This document shows, piece by piece, positions 26,423 to 35,168 of a stretch of DNA of 64,000 nucleotides (its first letter is position 1; each line of letters opens with the position of its first letter). The notes beneath the pieces are model-generated. The model was not told the DNA's origin and did not search any database. It saw only the letters and a list, made by a program, of their open reading frames with translations. The stretch comes from Amycolatopsis sp. NBC_00345 (GTDB lineage Bacteria; Actinomycetota; Actinomycetes; Mycobacteriales; Pseudonocardiaceae): the NCBI RefSeq assembly GCF_036116635.1, contig NZ_CP107995.1, forward strand, positions 9,610,001 through 9,674,000. Reading direction: 5' to 3'. A program made the translations under genes and the position numbers.

Positions 26423-27010
26423 GTGGGTGTGCACTCCTTGACGGGTGCCGAGGGGCCCTTCCGGGTTCTTGTCCTCAAAGCCGGCCAGTCGGATGAAGCC
26501 AACCCACCTTGTGCGGCGGTATTCGGCGAGCCCGGGCAGGGCTGTCTGGTGCGGATCCACTCACGCTGTCTCTACGGCGAGGTCTTCGATTCCCTCGACT
26601 GTGACTGTCGTGCGCAACTGAACCGGTCGCTCGAACTCATCCATGCTGCGGGATCCGGCGTGCTGATCTATCTGGATCAGGAAGGCCGTGGTGCCGGGCT
26701 GCTGACCAAAGCCCGGGCTTACGCGCTCAGCCAGGAGCTGGGGATCGACACTTTTTCCAGCTATCGGGAGCTGGGTCTGCCGTCTGATCTCCGGAACTAC
26801 GACGGTGCGGTCGAGTTGCTTGATGAACTGGGGCTGCGGAAGGTCACACTGCTGACCAACAATCCGGCGAAGGTCGCCGCTGTGGAAGAAGCGGGCATCG
26901 AGGTCGTCCAGCGTCCGTTGCGTATTTCGGGGCTGGGCGAGCGGGCCCGCGAGTATCTGGCGGCCAAGGATCGTCAGCTGACGCGGCACGCGGATCCGCC
27001 GGAAAGCTGA
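26423..27010 (+). CDS. Stand-alone GTP cyclohydrolase II (RibA-type)
   Basis: About 195 residues. Zinc ligands are in HSRCLYGEVFDSLDCDCRAQL (three Cys), the catalytic region is LDQEGRGAGLLTKARAYALS, and TNNPAKVAAVEEAGIEV completes the fold, so the enzyme looks intact. GTP cyclohydrolase II opens GTP to 2,5-diamino-6-ribosylamino-pyrimidinone 5'-phosphate, the first riboflavin step. Here no DHBP synthase domain and no rib genes are nearby, and it sits directly after a PfkB-like gene, so a special pathway is more likely than housekeeping riboflavin synthesis. Start is uncertain: GTG at 26423 or 26429, or TTG at 26375 overlapping the kinase gene by 29 bases. Codon use is less G/C-rich than in the flanking genes. 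Confidence 0.85.
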   Translation: MGVHSLTGAEGPFRVLVLKAGQSDEANPPCAAVFGEPGQGCLVRIHSRCLYGEVFDSLDCDCRAQLNRSLELIHAAGSGVLIYLDQEGRGAGLLTKARAYALSQELGIDTFSSYRELGLPSDLRNYDGAVELLDELGLRKVTLLTNNPAKVAAVEEAGIEVVQRPLRISGLGERAREYLAAKDRQLTRHADPPES

Positions 27011-27064
27011 GCGTGACCGTGTCGATTCCGTCCGGGCCGTCCGTTGGCCGCGGCGTGACCGAAA

Positions 27065-27097
27065 GCGGGTGAGCGAGCGCAATGCCCGCCCACCCGC
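27065..27097. terminator. Possible terminator between GTP cyclohydrolase and CAR genes
   Basis: GCGGGTG ... CACCCGC, a 7-bp stem with a 19-base loop between convergent genes. Moderate support only. Confidence 0.45.
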
Positions 27098-27103
27098 GAC
27101 GAA

Positions 27104-30100
27104 CTACAGCAGCCCGAGCAACTTGAGGTTGCTGAGGTACTTGACGATGACGGTCGGGGTGATGTGCGGGATGTCCTTGTCCGGTGGGATGTTCGCCCGC
27201 TGCACGGCCGCGCGGAACTGCTCCGCCGAACCCATGCCGGTGTCCGACGGCGGCGTCGGCCGCTGGTAGTTGTGCAACAGCGGCAGCAGGGAATGCTGGC
27301 GTTGCTGGTCGGGCAGGGCCCGCATGGCCGCTTCGAAACGCTGCAGCCACGCGTCGTAGCCGGGGATGCGTTCGATTCGGTAGCCGGCCTCGATCAGCCA
27401 GTCGACGTAGGTGTCCATCGAGATGCCGTCGTCGTGCGGGTTCGACACGTGGTAGGTCTCGAACCCGGTCACCACCTGGGTGCCGATGGTGGTGATCGCT
27501 TCGGCGATGAAGTCGACCGGCAGCCCGTCGTAGTGGGCGCGCTGCCGGTGGCCGTCGGCGTCCAGCTCGTAGAACGAGGCGGGCGCGATGCCGGTGGCGG
27601 CCAGGCTGAGCATGGTGCGGGTGAACATGTCGGGCACGTTGAGCTGACCGGCGTACCGGGTGTCGGTCATGATCATGTCGCAGCGGAAGACCGAGACCGG
27701 CAGGCCGCACAGGTCGTTGGCCTCGCGCAGCAGCACCTCGCCGGCCCACTTGCTGTCGGCGTAGCCGTTCGCGTAGCTGTCACGGGACTTGCGGACCGGA
27801 CTCGCTTCCCGGATGTCGGCCTTCTCGGTGAACGCCGACGGTTCGATCCCGTCGCCGACGCCGAGGGTCGACACGTAGGTGTAGGGCTTGAGCCGGCTGG
27901 TGAGGGCGAGCCGGATCAGCTCGGCCGTGCCCACGACGTTGGGGCCGAACAGCTGGTCGTAGCCGAGGACGTGGTTGACCATGGCCGCGGGGTCGACGAT
28001 CAGGTCCACGGTGTCGGCGAGCCGCTGCCAGACGGCCTGGTCCAGCCCGAGGTTCGGCTCACCCTTGTCGGCGGCCAGTACCTCGAGGTGACCGTCGGCC
28101 AGCGACCGGTAGTGCGCCAGCAGCTCCGGGTCCCCGCTGTCGAAGGTTTCGTCCAGGCGTTGCCGCGCGGCCGCGTCGTCCTTGGCCCGGACGAGGCAGA
28201 TCAGCTTTCCATCCACAATAGACAGACGCTCGAGCCATTCCAGGGCGAGGTAGCGTCCGAGGAAACCGGTGGCACCGGTCAGCAGGACGGTGCGCGCCTC
28301 CGGGCCGGCGCTGGGCAGGTTCGGGGCCGCCGCGAGGATCTCGGCGTCGAGGAACTTGTCCAGGGTCAGGTCGGCGGCCCGGATCTCGGTGGTGTTCTGG
28401 CCGTGTACCGCGGTGAAGGTCGGGCGCTTGGCCCCGGGGGCACGCAGCTTCTCGATGTGGGCGGCGATGCTCCTCAGGTCGTTCGCCGGGCTGACGAGGA
28501 CGCCCGCGGACACCTCGACGCCGAAGATGTCGCGCAACAGGTTCGCGAAGGTCAGCCCCGACAGCGAATCCCCGCCGAGCTCGGTGAACCGGGACTCCGG
28601 CCGGAGCTCGTCGGCGGACGTGCCGAGCAGGGCGCCGACGGCCTGGATGATCGTCTCCAGCACCGGCCGGTCGGCGCCGCCCTGGCGCAGAGTCTGCAGC
28701 TCGTCGGTCTCCGCTTCGGCCAGATCTTGGTAGAGCTGCTCCAGCCGCGGGGCGTAACGCTCCTTGAGCTTGGGCCGGGCCAGCTTGCGGATGTCGGTCA
28801 GCAGACCGTTTTCCAGGCTGAACGGCGTCGTTTCGACGAGGAAGTCACGAGGGATCTCGTACGACTGCAGCGCCGCCGTCTTGGCGATGTCACGCAGCGA
28901 GCGGCTGATCGAGGACTTCAGCGCGTCGCCGCCGGTGCTCGCCAGCGCGTCTTCGGTGGGCACGACGATCGCGAGCAGGTACGTGCGGGCGCTGTTGCCG
29001 TACACGTAGATCTGGCTGACCAGCGGGCTTTCGGCGAACACCGCCTCCAGCCTGGAGACCGTCACGAACTCGCCCTGGGACAGCTTGAGCACGAAGTTGC
29101 GGCGATCGAGGTAGGCCAGGTGGTCCGGTTCGGTCTCGGTGACGATGTCCCCGGTGTGGTAAAAGCCGTCGGCGTCGAAGACCCCGGCGGTGACCTCGGG
29201 CCGGTTGTAGTAGCCGCCGAACACGTTGACGGACTTCACCGCCAGCTCGCCCCGGGGGTGGGGGCGGTCGGTGGTGAAGTAGCCCAGATCCGGGACGTCG
29301 ACGAGCTTGTACTCGATCACCGGGGGCCGGGAGACGAGGCCATCGCGCAGCACCATGCCGATTTCGGTCGCGCCGTACGCGTTCATCACGTGGAGGTCGG
29401 TGAGCGATTCGACCCACGCCCTCAGCTCCGGCGAGATCGGGGCCGAGCCCGTCAGCGCGGAGAGGAACCGGCCACCGAGCACGTTCTGCCGCATGTCGGC
29501 CACCACCTCGGCCTCCAGCGTCGCGGCGTCGAGCCCGTCGGCGGCTCGCCGGTGCAGCTGGCTCTGGAAGTGCTGGAAGAGCATCTCCCAGATCCGGGGC
29601 ACGAAGTCCAGCGCGGTCGGCCGCACCAGCGCCAGGTCTTCCAGCAAGGTCGACAGGTCGCTCTTGGCGGCGAAGTAGGCGGTGCCGCCGTTGCGGAGCG
29701 CGGTGTACAGGATTACGCGCCCCATCAGGTGGCTCATCGGCATGAAGCCGAGCACGATCGACGGGGCGGCGCCGGACGAGCCCCGGACCCCCGGCAGCCA
29801 CGCGGCCGACCGGCGCCAGAAATTGGCCACCAGACGCTCGGGGTACATGGCCCCCTTGGGCGAGCCGGTGCTGCCGGAGGTGTAGATCAACAGCGCCAGC
29901 GGATCCGGCTCATCGGAAACGGCCGCCGGGGCCGCCGGCAGTGACCGGCCGCGTTCGAGCACGGTCGCCAGCGTCTCCAGGGCCACCGGGCCGCCCGCTT
30001 CGGCCAACCGGGTCCGGGCGGCTTCGAACGTTTCGCGCTGGTCGTCGACCTCGGGGTGGTAGTCGAACACGATGAGCCGCTTGACCGACGGGCCGGCCAG

Positions 30101-30634
30101 TACCAGCTCGACGGCGTCGTCCAGCGAATCGAGGCTGGACGCGAGCACGTTCGGCCCCGTCTCGGCGACGATGGGTCCCAGCCGGTCGTGCGGGGCGGTG
30201 GCCTGCAAGGGGATGGAGACCGCGCCCAGCCGGATCAGCGCCAGGTCGATGGTGGTGTAGTCGATGCTGGCGAAACCCAGCACACAGACCCGGTCGCCGG
30301 GGCGCACCGGGTCGCCGGTCAGCGCGGTCGCGATCGCGCGGGCGCGATCCCAGGTCTCGCGGTAGGTGATCGTGTCGAACCTCGACAGCAGTTCCAGCGC
30401 GGTTCGGCCGGTCTGCGGGTCTTCGACCAGCCGGGTCGCGCGCTGCCCCAAGGCGGGCCGGTCGGCGTAACCGTCCATCAGCGTTTGCACGATCTGCGGC
30501 AGCCGCAGGCCAGGCTGTTCGGACGCCTCGGTGACGGCCTCGATCGGCCGGGCGTCGGCGAACTGGCTGTCGGTGGCGTACAGCTGCGCGATGCGGTGCT
30601 CAAGCCGTGACTGTTGTGAATCGGTCGATGTCAA
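27104..30634 (-). CDS. car: Carboxylic acid reductase (A-PCP-R)
   Basis: A 1176-residue three-domain enzyme, the usual size for Nocardia-type CAR. Adenylation domain about 1-630 (LLIYTSGSTGSPKGAMYPE, NAYGATEIG, YHTGDIV); carrier domain with phosphopantetheine Ser in ELGGDSLSGLTF (about 690); NADPH reductase domain with VLLTGATGFLGRYLALEWL (about 786) and the catalytic YADSK segment. It activates a carboxylate with ATP, loads it on the carrier thiol and reduces it to the aldehyde. It needs a phosphopantetheinyl transferase, which is not in the window. TTG at 30634 follows AGGAG. Two operators between it and the divergent TetR gene suggest tight repression. Confidence 0.94.
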   Translation of the reverse strand: MTSTDSQQSRLEHRIAQLYATDSQFADARPIEAVTEASEQPGLRLPQIVQTLMDGYADRPALGQRATRLVEDPQTGRTALELLSRFDTITYRETWDRARAIATALTGDPVRPGDRVCVLGFASIDYTTIDLALIRLGAVSIPLQATAPHDRLGPIVAETGPNVLASSLDSLDDAVELVLAGPSVKRLIVFDYHPEVDDQRETFEAARTRLAEAGGPVALETLATVLERGRSLPAAPAAVSDEPDPLALLIYTSGSTGSPKGAMYPERLVANFWRRSAAWLPGVRGSSGAAPSIVLGFMPMSHLMGRVILYTALRNGGTAYFAAKSDLSTLLEDLALVRPTALDFVPRIWEMLFQHFQSQLHRRAADGLDAATLEAEVVADMRQNVLGGRFLSALTGSAPISPELRAWVESLTDLHVMNAYGATEIGMVLRDGLVSRPPVIEYKLVDVPDLGYFTTDRPHPRGELAVKSVNVFGGYYNRPEVTAGVFDADGFYHTGDIVTETEPDHLAYLDRRNFVLKLSQGEFVTVSRLEAVFAESPLVSQIYVYGNSARTYLLAIVVPTEDALASTGGDALKSSISRSLRDIAKTAALQSYEIPRDFLVETTPFSLENGLLTDIRKLARPKLKERYAPRLEQLYQDLAEAETDELQTLRQGGADRPVLETIIQAVGALLGTSADELRPESRFTELGGDSLSGLTFANLLRDIFGVEVSAGVLVSPANDLRSIAAHIEKLRAPGAKRPTFTAVHGQNTTEIRAADLTLDKFLDAEILAAAPNLPSAGPEARTVLLTGATGFLGRYLALEWLERLSIVDGKLICLVRAKDDAAARQRLDETFDSGDPELLAHYRSLADGHLEVLAADKGEPNLGLDQAVWQRLADTVDLIVDPAAMVNHVLGYDQLFGPNVVGTAELIRLALTSRLKPYTYVSTLGVGDGIEPSAFTEKADIREASPVRKSRDSYANGYADSKWAGEVLLREANDLCGLPVSVFRCDMIMTDTRYAGQLNVPDMFTRTMLSLAATGIAPASFYELDADGHRQRAHYDGLPVDFIAEAITTIGTQVVTGFETYHVSNPHDDGISMDTYVDWLIEAGYRIERIPGYDAWLQRFEAAMRALPDQQRQHSLLPLLHNYQRPTPPSDTGMGSAEQFRAAVQRANIPPDKDIPHITPTVIVKYLSNLKLLGLL

Positions 30635-30669
30635 TCCCGTCTCCTATCCTGCTGGGGGCACGCAAGAAG

Positions 30670-30729
30670 TGGCACTTCAGAGTGTCATCGTGTAACTACA
30701 GTGTGCCACCTTGGCACTCGTGAGTGTCA
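30670..30729. promoter_or_regulatory. Two identical operator sites between CAR and TetR genes
   Basis: TGGCACT-TCAG-AGTGTCA (30670-30687) and TGGCACT-CGTG-AGTGTCA (30712-30729) have identical 7-base arms and different 4-base centres, 42 bases apart. A further perfect repeat, GTGCCA-CCT-TGGCAC (30703-30717), overlaps the second. They cover the shared promoter region. Confidence 0.82.
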
Positions 30730-30751
30730 ACCCTTCGAAGGGGGCGCGGGC

Positions 30752-31363
30752 ATGACAAAGAACACGCAGGAACTCACCCAGGTGCAGCAACAGCGGCGGC
30801 AGGTCACGGTCGACGCGCTGCTCGAAGCCGCGAAGCTCGGCATGATCGACCGCGGGCTCGACGTGAGCATGGACGACATCGCCGAGCTGGCCGAAGTCGG
30901 CCGCCGGACCGTGTTCCGCTACTTCGCCACCCGCGAGGACCTGCTGAGCGCGGCCATCGCGGCCGCGTCGGCCGACTATCTGAGTGCCATGGCGGACTGC
31001 TCCGGCGAGGACTGGCGCGCCTGGCTGGCCGACTTCGCCCGCGTGATGCACCAGCGGTCGGCGAGAGGGGGACGGCTGTACTGGGAGTTCGCCTCACGCC
31101 GCCTGCCCGAGCGGCTGGCGCAGGCCTATTCCGAGCACCGGCAAGCACTTCAAGGCATGTTCGACACCGTCACGGTCACGGTCTGGGGCGCCGCCGGGGG
31201 CAACGGCGCCGCGCCGCAAGAACTGCGCCAGACCGTCGCCGCCCACCTGAGCCCGATGTTCACCCAGTCGGTGCTACTCGACGCGGGCGGCTCGGCCGAG
31301 CTCGCCGCGGAAATGGCCACCAACGCCATCGCCGGGGCCACGCGCCGGCTGCTCGGGGCCTGA
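30752..31363 (+). CDS. TetR-family regulator, likely controls carboxylic acid reductase
   Basis: A 203-residue regulator. ATG at 30752 follows GAAGGGGG; an upstream frame from 30701 runs through the operator and is unlikely. HTH: LLEAAKLGMIDRGLDVSMDDIAELAEVGRRTVFRYFATREDLLSAAI. The C-terminal domain holds an acyl or aromatic ligand of unknown identity. Divergent from the CAR gene with two matching operators between them. Confidence 0.88.
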   Translation: MTKNTQELTQVQQQRRQVTVDALLEAAKLGMIDRGLDVSMDDIAELAEVGRRTVFRYFATREDLLSAAIAAASADYLSAMADCSGEDWRAWLADFARVMHQRSARGGRLYWEFASRRLPERLAQAYSEHRQALQGMFDTVTVTVWGAAGGNGAAPQELRQTVAAHLSPMFTQSVLLDAGGSAELAAEMATNAIAGATRRLLGA

Positions 31364-31379
31364 CCCGTTCGACCTGTCG

Positions 31380-31943
31380 ATGCTGCTTGAAGGCAAGAAC
31401 GCGGTCGTCTACGGCGGGGGCGGCGCGATCGGCGGGGCGATCGCGCGGGGTTCGCCGAGGAAGGGGCCCGGGTGTTCCTTGCGGGGCGGACGCGCGCCAA
31501 GCTCGAGAAGGTGGCCGGGGGCATCTGGGGAGCCGACGCCGTGGTCGCGGCGGCCGGGAGCATCGACGTCTCGATTAACGTCATCACGCACGGCGACGTC
31601 CAGGGCATCCCGCTGGTCGACCTGTCGCTCGCGGACTACGAGCGGCCCGTCGGCTGCAGGTCGCGTTCCACGCGCTGGAGACGATGCGCCGCCAGCTGGC
31701 CGCGGAGCTGGGGCAGTACGGCGTCCGCACGGTCACGCTGCGCACCGGCGGGTGCCCGAAACGCTCACGCCCGGGATGCCGGGCGCCGAGGAGATCGCCG
31801 GCGGCATCGCGCGGAGCACCATGCTCGGCCGCGCCGCGACCCTCGCGGACGTCGGCGCGGTGGCCGCCTTCGTCGCGTCGGACCGGGCTCGTTGCATGAC
31901 CGCCGCGACGGCCAACATCAGCTGCGGCGCGCTGGTCGATTGA
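31380..31943 (+). pseudogene. Degraded SDR-family oxidoreductase
   Basis: Pieces of one short-chain dehydrogenase occur in order in different frames: MLLEGKNAVVYGGGGAIGGAIAR from 31380, then after a one-base shift near 31450 GFAEEGARVFLAGRTRAKLEKVAG and DVSINVITHGDVQGIPLVDLSLADYERPV, then shifted again LETMRRQLAAELGQYGVRTVTLRTGG, and VPETLTPGMPGAEEIAGG ending CGALVD. The coding span is about 560 bases instead of about 750, and the YxxxK active site is missing, so there are internal deletions as well as frameshifts. It follows the TetR gene by 16 bases and may once have belonged to the CAR regulon. Confidence 0.85.
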
Positions 31944-32020
31944 CCGCGCTGGTCGGCTAGTGTCGCGTGATTCCGCCTTCTCTGCCTGGTTGCGGTGCGC
32001 CGGCTCCGGCTCGGCCCACA

Positions 32021-32105
32021 GCGCCCCAATGTGGCGTTGGTTGCGTTGGACGCACCCAATGTGGCGTTCGGTGCGTTGGACGCACCGAACGCCACATTGG
32101 GGCGC
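32021..32105. repeat. Palindromic repeat, AATGTGGCGTTCGGTGCG family, copy 1
   Basis: GCGCCCCAATGTGGCGTT opens the element and AACGCCACATTGGGGCGC closes it. Inside are two further copies of CCAATGTGGCGTT and the inverted pairs GTGCGTTGGACGCAC. It can fold into a long hairpin. It lies between the decayed SDR and a convergent gene; related copies are at 46884 and 58104. Confidence 0.85.
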
Positions 32106-32233
32106 AACCCGCCAGAGCCACAAGACGCTGGCGGCGTGAAGAGACTGCGGCTAAACGGTGCGAGGAGATCTGCTGCCCGATCCGAGCCCAACCGGGCCGG
32201 GCGGCGTGCACCTCAGTCCACATCGGACAACTG

Positions 32234-32638
32234 TCAGCCGCCGAGCAGCCGGGCCAGTGCTTCGCGGGCGCGCTCGTCCCGTGAGGCCAAGGATTGCAGC
32301 TTCGAGGCGAGCACGGTCAGCCACTCGTCCAGCTCGGTGTCGCGGCGGCTGATCACCACGCCGCGCACCACCTGGCGGACCTCGGCCGCGACGCCGCCGC
32401 CCCGGCCGGCGGTGAGCACCAGCAGCTGGTCCGGCGTGGTCACGCGCACCTCCACCGGCTGGCCCGTGCGGCCCGCCACGCGGTCGGCGAACGTGCGGCG
32501 CCGGTCGACCTCGACCATGCCCGGCGGCAGCGCCGCGCCCAGGGTTTCGGACAGCACGCGGCTGTAGGACTCGACGTCGGCGCGGTCGGTGCGCAGCGTC
32601 GCGACCAGCAGGTGGAAGTCCAGCTCCGAACCGGCCAT
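32234..32638 (-). CDS. Conserved protein of unknown function in the YbjQ operon
   Basis: A 134-residue protein: ELDFHLLVATLRTDRADVESYSRVLSETLGAALPPGMVEVDRRR, then EVRVTTPDQLLVLTAGRGGGVAAEVRQVVRGVVISRRDTELDEWL. It looks alpha/beta without signal or membrane segments. I do not recognise a family. Its ATG shares one base with the TGA of the upstream gene (TGATG), so it is co-translated with the YbjQ-domain proteins. Confidence 0.7.
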   Translation of the reverse strand: MAGSELDFHLLVATLRTDRADVESYSRVLSETLGAALPPGMVEVDRRRTFADRVAGRTGQPVEVRVTTPDQLLVLTAGRGGGVAAEVRQVVRGVVISRRDTELDEWLTVLASKLQSLASRDERAREALARLLGG

Positions 32639-33456
32639 CAGTCGGTCAGCGGCAGCACGAGCTGCGGCTTGGCGATGTGGTGGTCGGCGCGCAGCGGCTT
32701 CACGGCCGTGCCGATCGCGAAGAACTCCGTGGTGTGCCCGCCCCACCGGTGCGACTGCGACAGCAGCTGGACGCCCACGATGCCCTCGGCGTGCAGCTGC
32801 TCGGCCTCCGCCTGCATGCGTGACATCGCCAGCTCACGTGCGTCGTAGAGCGCCTCGGTGTACTGCGGGATCTCGACGTTCTGCCCGATGTTGCCCATCG
32901 CCTGGCGGAACCGCTGGTGCGCGATGTGGTAGACGCACGTGCCCATCACCATGCCGAGCGGCGCGTAGCCGGCCTGCACGAGCGTCCAGAAGTCCTGGCC
33001 GGACAGGTCGGAGGTGAACGGCTTTCCCGTGTTGTTGCGCCATTCCCCGGGCTCGTCGGCCTTCACCGCGGTGCCGACGGCGACGAACTCGGCCAGGTCG
33101 TTGCCGAACTCCTTGAACTCGATCTCCAGCCGCACGGCCACGATCCCGTCGGCGCCGAGCAGGTCGGCCTCGGCCTCCATGCGTGACATCGCCAGCTCGC
33201 GGGCGTGGTACATCGCGGCGGAAAGCCGGTCCAGCTCCTGGTTCTTGCTCCACCGGCCCATCTGGAAGCCGACGTGGTAGATGCTCGACCCGAGCACCAG
33301 CCCGAGCGGCCGGAACCCGGCCTCGCGCACGAGCAGGAACTCGTTCACGCTCAGGTCCGAAGTGAACAGGCTGGTCGCCTGTCCCGGCCGCATCTCGGCG
33401 AGCCGGCGCATCGCATCCTCGGGGATGTGCTGCGCAGCGGGGTCCACAGTGGTCAC
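32638..33456 (-). CDS. Tandem YbjQ-like (DUF74 type) protein, 272 aa
   Basis: Two repeats of about 115 residues with the same layout: TSDLSVNEFLLVREAGFRPLGLVLGSSIYHVGF and SRMEAEADLLGADGIVAVRLE in the first, TSDLSGQDFWTLVQAGYAPLGMVMGTCVYHIAH and SRMQAEAEQLHAEGIVGVQLL in the second. These features match YbjQ-like proteins, small alpha/beta domains that form pentamers and are described as heavy-metal-binding. Function in the cell is unknown. Second gene of a three-gene operon. Confidence 0.78.
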   Translation of the reverse strand: MTTVDPAAQHIPEDAMRRLAEMRPGQATSLFTSDLSVNEFLLVREAGFRPLGLVLGSSIYHVGFQMGRWSKNQELDRLSAAMYHARELAMSRMEAEADLLGADGIVAVRLEIEFKEFGNDLAEFVAVGTAVKADEPGEWRNNTGKPFTSDLSGQDFWTLVQAGYAPLGMVMGTCVYHIAHQRFRQAMGNIGQNVEIPQYTEALYDARELAMSRMQAEAEQLHAEGIVGVQLLSQSHRWGGHTTEFFAIGTAVKPLRADHHIAKPQLVLPLTD

Positions 33457-33468
33457 AGGGCCTCCTTC

Positions 33469-34269
33469 TCAGACTCGGTTCAGCGGCAGCATGGTGAGCG
33501 CGGACGTCGGCGCGGCGGCCCCGCGGTGGAAGCGGCCGATCGCGGTGCCGAAGACGCTCGACACCCCGGCGACGCCGACCTCGCCCAGCTGCCAGGTGTT
33601 GAGGGTCATCCGCGAGACGATCGCGCCGTCGGCGCCGGTGGCCTTCACGGCGCGGCGGAACTGGTTCCGCGCGTCGGCCCGCACGTGCGTGACGAGCCGG
33701 GTGTGCGCGTCGACTTCCATGTTCCCGGCCCACATCGTGGTCTGGTACTGCATGTTGTAGTCGAACGTGGTGTGCGCGGCGATGCCGGTCACGATGTCCG
33801 CGGGCACCCAGCCGGCCTGCATCAGCTTGCCGACGTCCTGCCCCGGCAGTTCGGTGGTGAAGACCCGGCCCGGGCGCTGTTTCGAGTCCGCGCGCACGGC
33901 CGTGCCGAGCGCGACGAACTCCTGCATGGTCTCGTCGAGCGGGGTCACGGAGAGGGTGATGCCGAGCACGCCGTCCGCGCCGATCGCCTGCGCCTCCAGC
34001 CGGAGCCGGTCGAGAGCGACGCCGTATCCCTGGCGTAGCGCGTCGGCGTACAGGCCGACCTGCTGGTTCGGGGTCATGCCGTACACCGGGGCCCAGCCGA
34101 GCCGTTCCACGATGCAGCCCATCACCTCGCCGACGGCGGTGAAGCCCACGACCTCGGCGCCGACCGCGGCCGGCACGCTCAGCAGCGAGGTGTGCAGGCC
34201 CGAAGAAGCGAACCGGTCGACGCGCGCCCGCGCGACCGGCGGCAGCCCACGGCCATCCCAGTCGGGCAC
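33469..34269 (-). CDS. Tandem YbjQ-like protein, 266 aa, operon head
   Basis: Again two YbjQ-like repeats: VGAEVVGFTAVGEVMGCIVERLGWAP with RLRLEAQAIGADGVLGITLSV, and TTELPGQDVGKLMQAGWVPADIVTGIAAH with AVKATGADGAIVSRMTL. Only 12 bases separate it from the next gene. Having four YbjQ domains in two adjacent proteins suggests a mixed oligomer. No membrane or signal segments. Confidence 0.76.
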   Translation of the reverse strand: MPDWDGRGLPPVARARVDRFASSGLHTSLLSVPAAVGAEVVGFTAVGEVMGCIVERLGWAPVYGMTPNQQVGLYADALRQGYGVALDRLRLEAQAIGADGVLGITLSVTPLDETMQEFVALGTAVRADSKQRPGRVFTTELPGQDVGKLMQAGWVPADIVTGIAAHTTFDYNMQYQTTMWAGNMEVDAHTRLVTHVRADARNQFRRAVKATGADGAIVSRMTLNTWQLGEVGVAGVSSVFGTAIGRFHRGAAAPTSALTMLPLNRV

Positions 34270-34355
34270 TCGGACCTCCTCGCGGCCCGTGGCGGCGGGC
34301 CCTCACCGACCATCGTGGCACGACTGGAGCGCTGGTCGGAGCCGGGAAGCGGCGA

Positions 34356-35105
34356 TCAGGGCTGTTTGTCCGGAACATCCTCCGTAATCGTGGCCGACAG
34401 TCCAGTGAGGACACGATCGAGGCCGGCTTCGAAGGCCTGCTGCAGGCGGTCGGCCGCGTGCGGCGTCTCGGCCTCGACCATCACGCGGCTGAATCGCGGG
34501 TACGCGCCGTTGTTCATGATCGCCGGGCCGTACTCGCCCTGCTGCGTCAGCCACTCGTCGTTGCTCAGCCCGGAGCGGCGGATCGCCTCCTGCTCGGCCA
34601 GCTCCGCCTGCACGTGCCCGCGGACGAACGAGAACAGCGTGCCGAGCGCCAGCAGCATGTCGTCGGTGCCGAGGCCGGTGCCGTCGAACGCGGCCAGGGT
34701 CAGCTCCGTCCAGCGCAGGCTGTACGGGCCGTGGGTCGGCCGGCCCGCCGACAGTGCGGGCAACCAGGGGTGACGCAGCGAGACCTCGCGCAGGAGGTGG
34801 GCGAAGCGTCGCAGGTCGGCGCGCCAGTCGCCGGTGGTGCGGGCGTCGGCCAGCTCGGCCATCACGGCGTCGGTCATCAGCTCGTGGACCTCGTCCTTGC
34901 GCAGCACGTAGCGGTAGAGCGACGCGACGCCGACACTCAGCTCCGCGGCGATCCGCCGCATCGAGACGGCGTCGATGCCCTCGGCGTCGGCGACGCGCAC
35001 GGCCACGGCGGCGACGTCGTCGCGCCGGTACGCCGCCTTCGGGCCGCGGGCGCCCTGCTCGGGCCGCATCCAGATGACGGGGGCGGGCTGATCCATGGCA
35101 GTCAT
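34356..35105 (-). CDS. TetR-family regulator divergent from FAD monooxygenase
   Basis: About 249 residues. HTH: VAAVAVRVADAEGIDAVSMRRIAAELSVGVASLYRYVLRKDEVHELM; the C-terminal domain is TetR_C-like (RHPWLPALSAGRPTHGPYSLRWTE). Start at 35105 or 35096; neither has a good ribosome site. It almost certainly controls the divergent monooxygenase gene through the operator at 35135. Confidence 0.85.
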   Translation of the reverse strand: MTAMDQPAPVIWMRPEQGARGPKAAYRRDDVAAVAVRVADAEGIDAVSMRRIAAELSVGVASLYRYVLRKDEVHELMTDAVMAELADARTTGDWRADLRRFAHLLREVSLRHPWLPALSAGRPTHGPYSLRWTELTLAAFDGTGLGTDDMLLALGTLFSFVRGHVQAELAEQEAIRRSGLSNDEWLTQQGEYGPAIMNNGAYPRFSRVMVEAETPHAADRLQQAFEAGLDRVLTGLSATITEDVPDKQP

Positions 35106-35134
35106 TGTCCCGCACGGGGTAGAGTCGGAGTTAT

Positions 35135-35151
35135 TGCGAACGATGTTCTCA
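35135..35151. promoter_or_regulatory. TetR operator between regulator and monooxygenase
   Basis: TGCGAAC-GAT-GTTCTCA: 7-base arms with six of seven matching, centred between the two divergent starts. Confidence 0.65.
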
Positions 35152-35168
35152 GTTTTGGGGGTGGGGTC

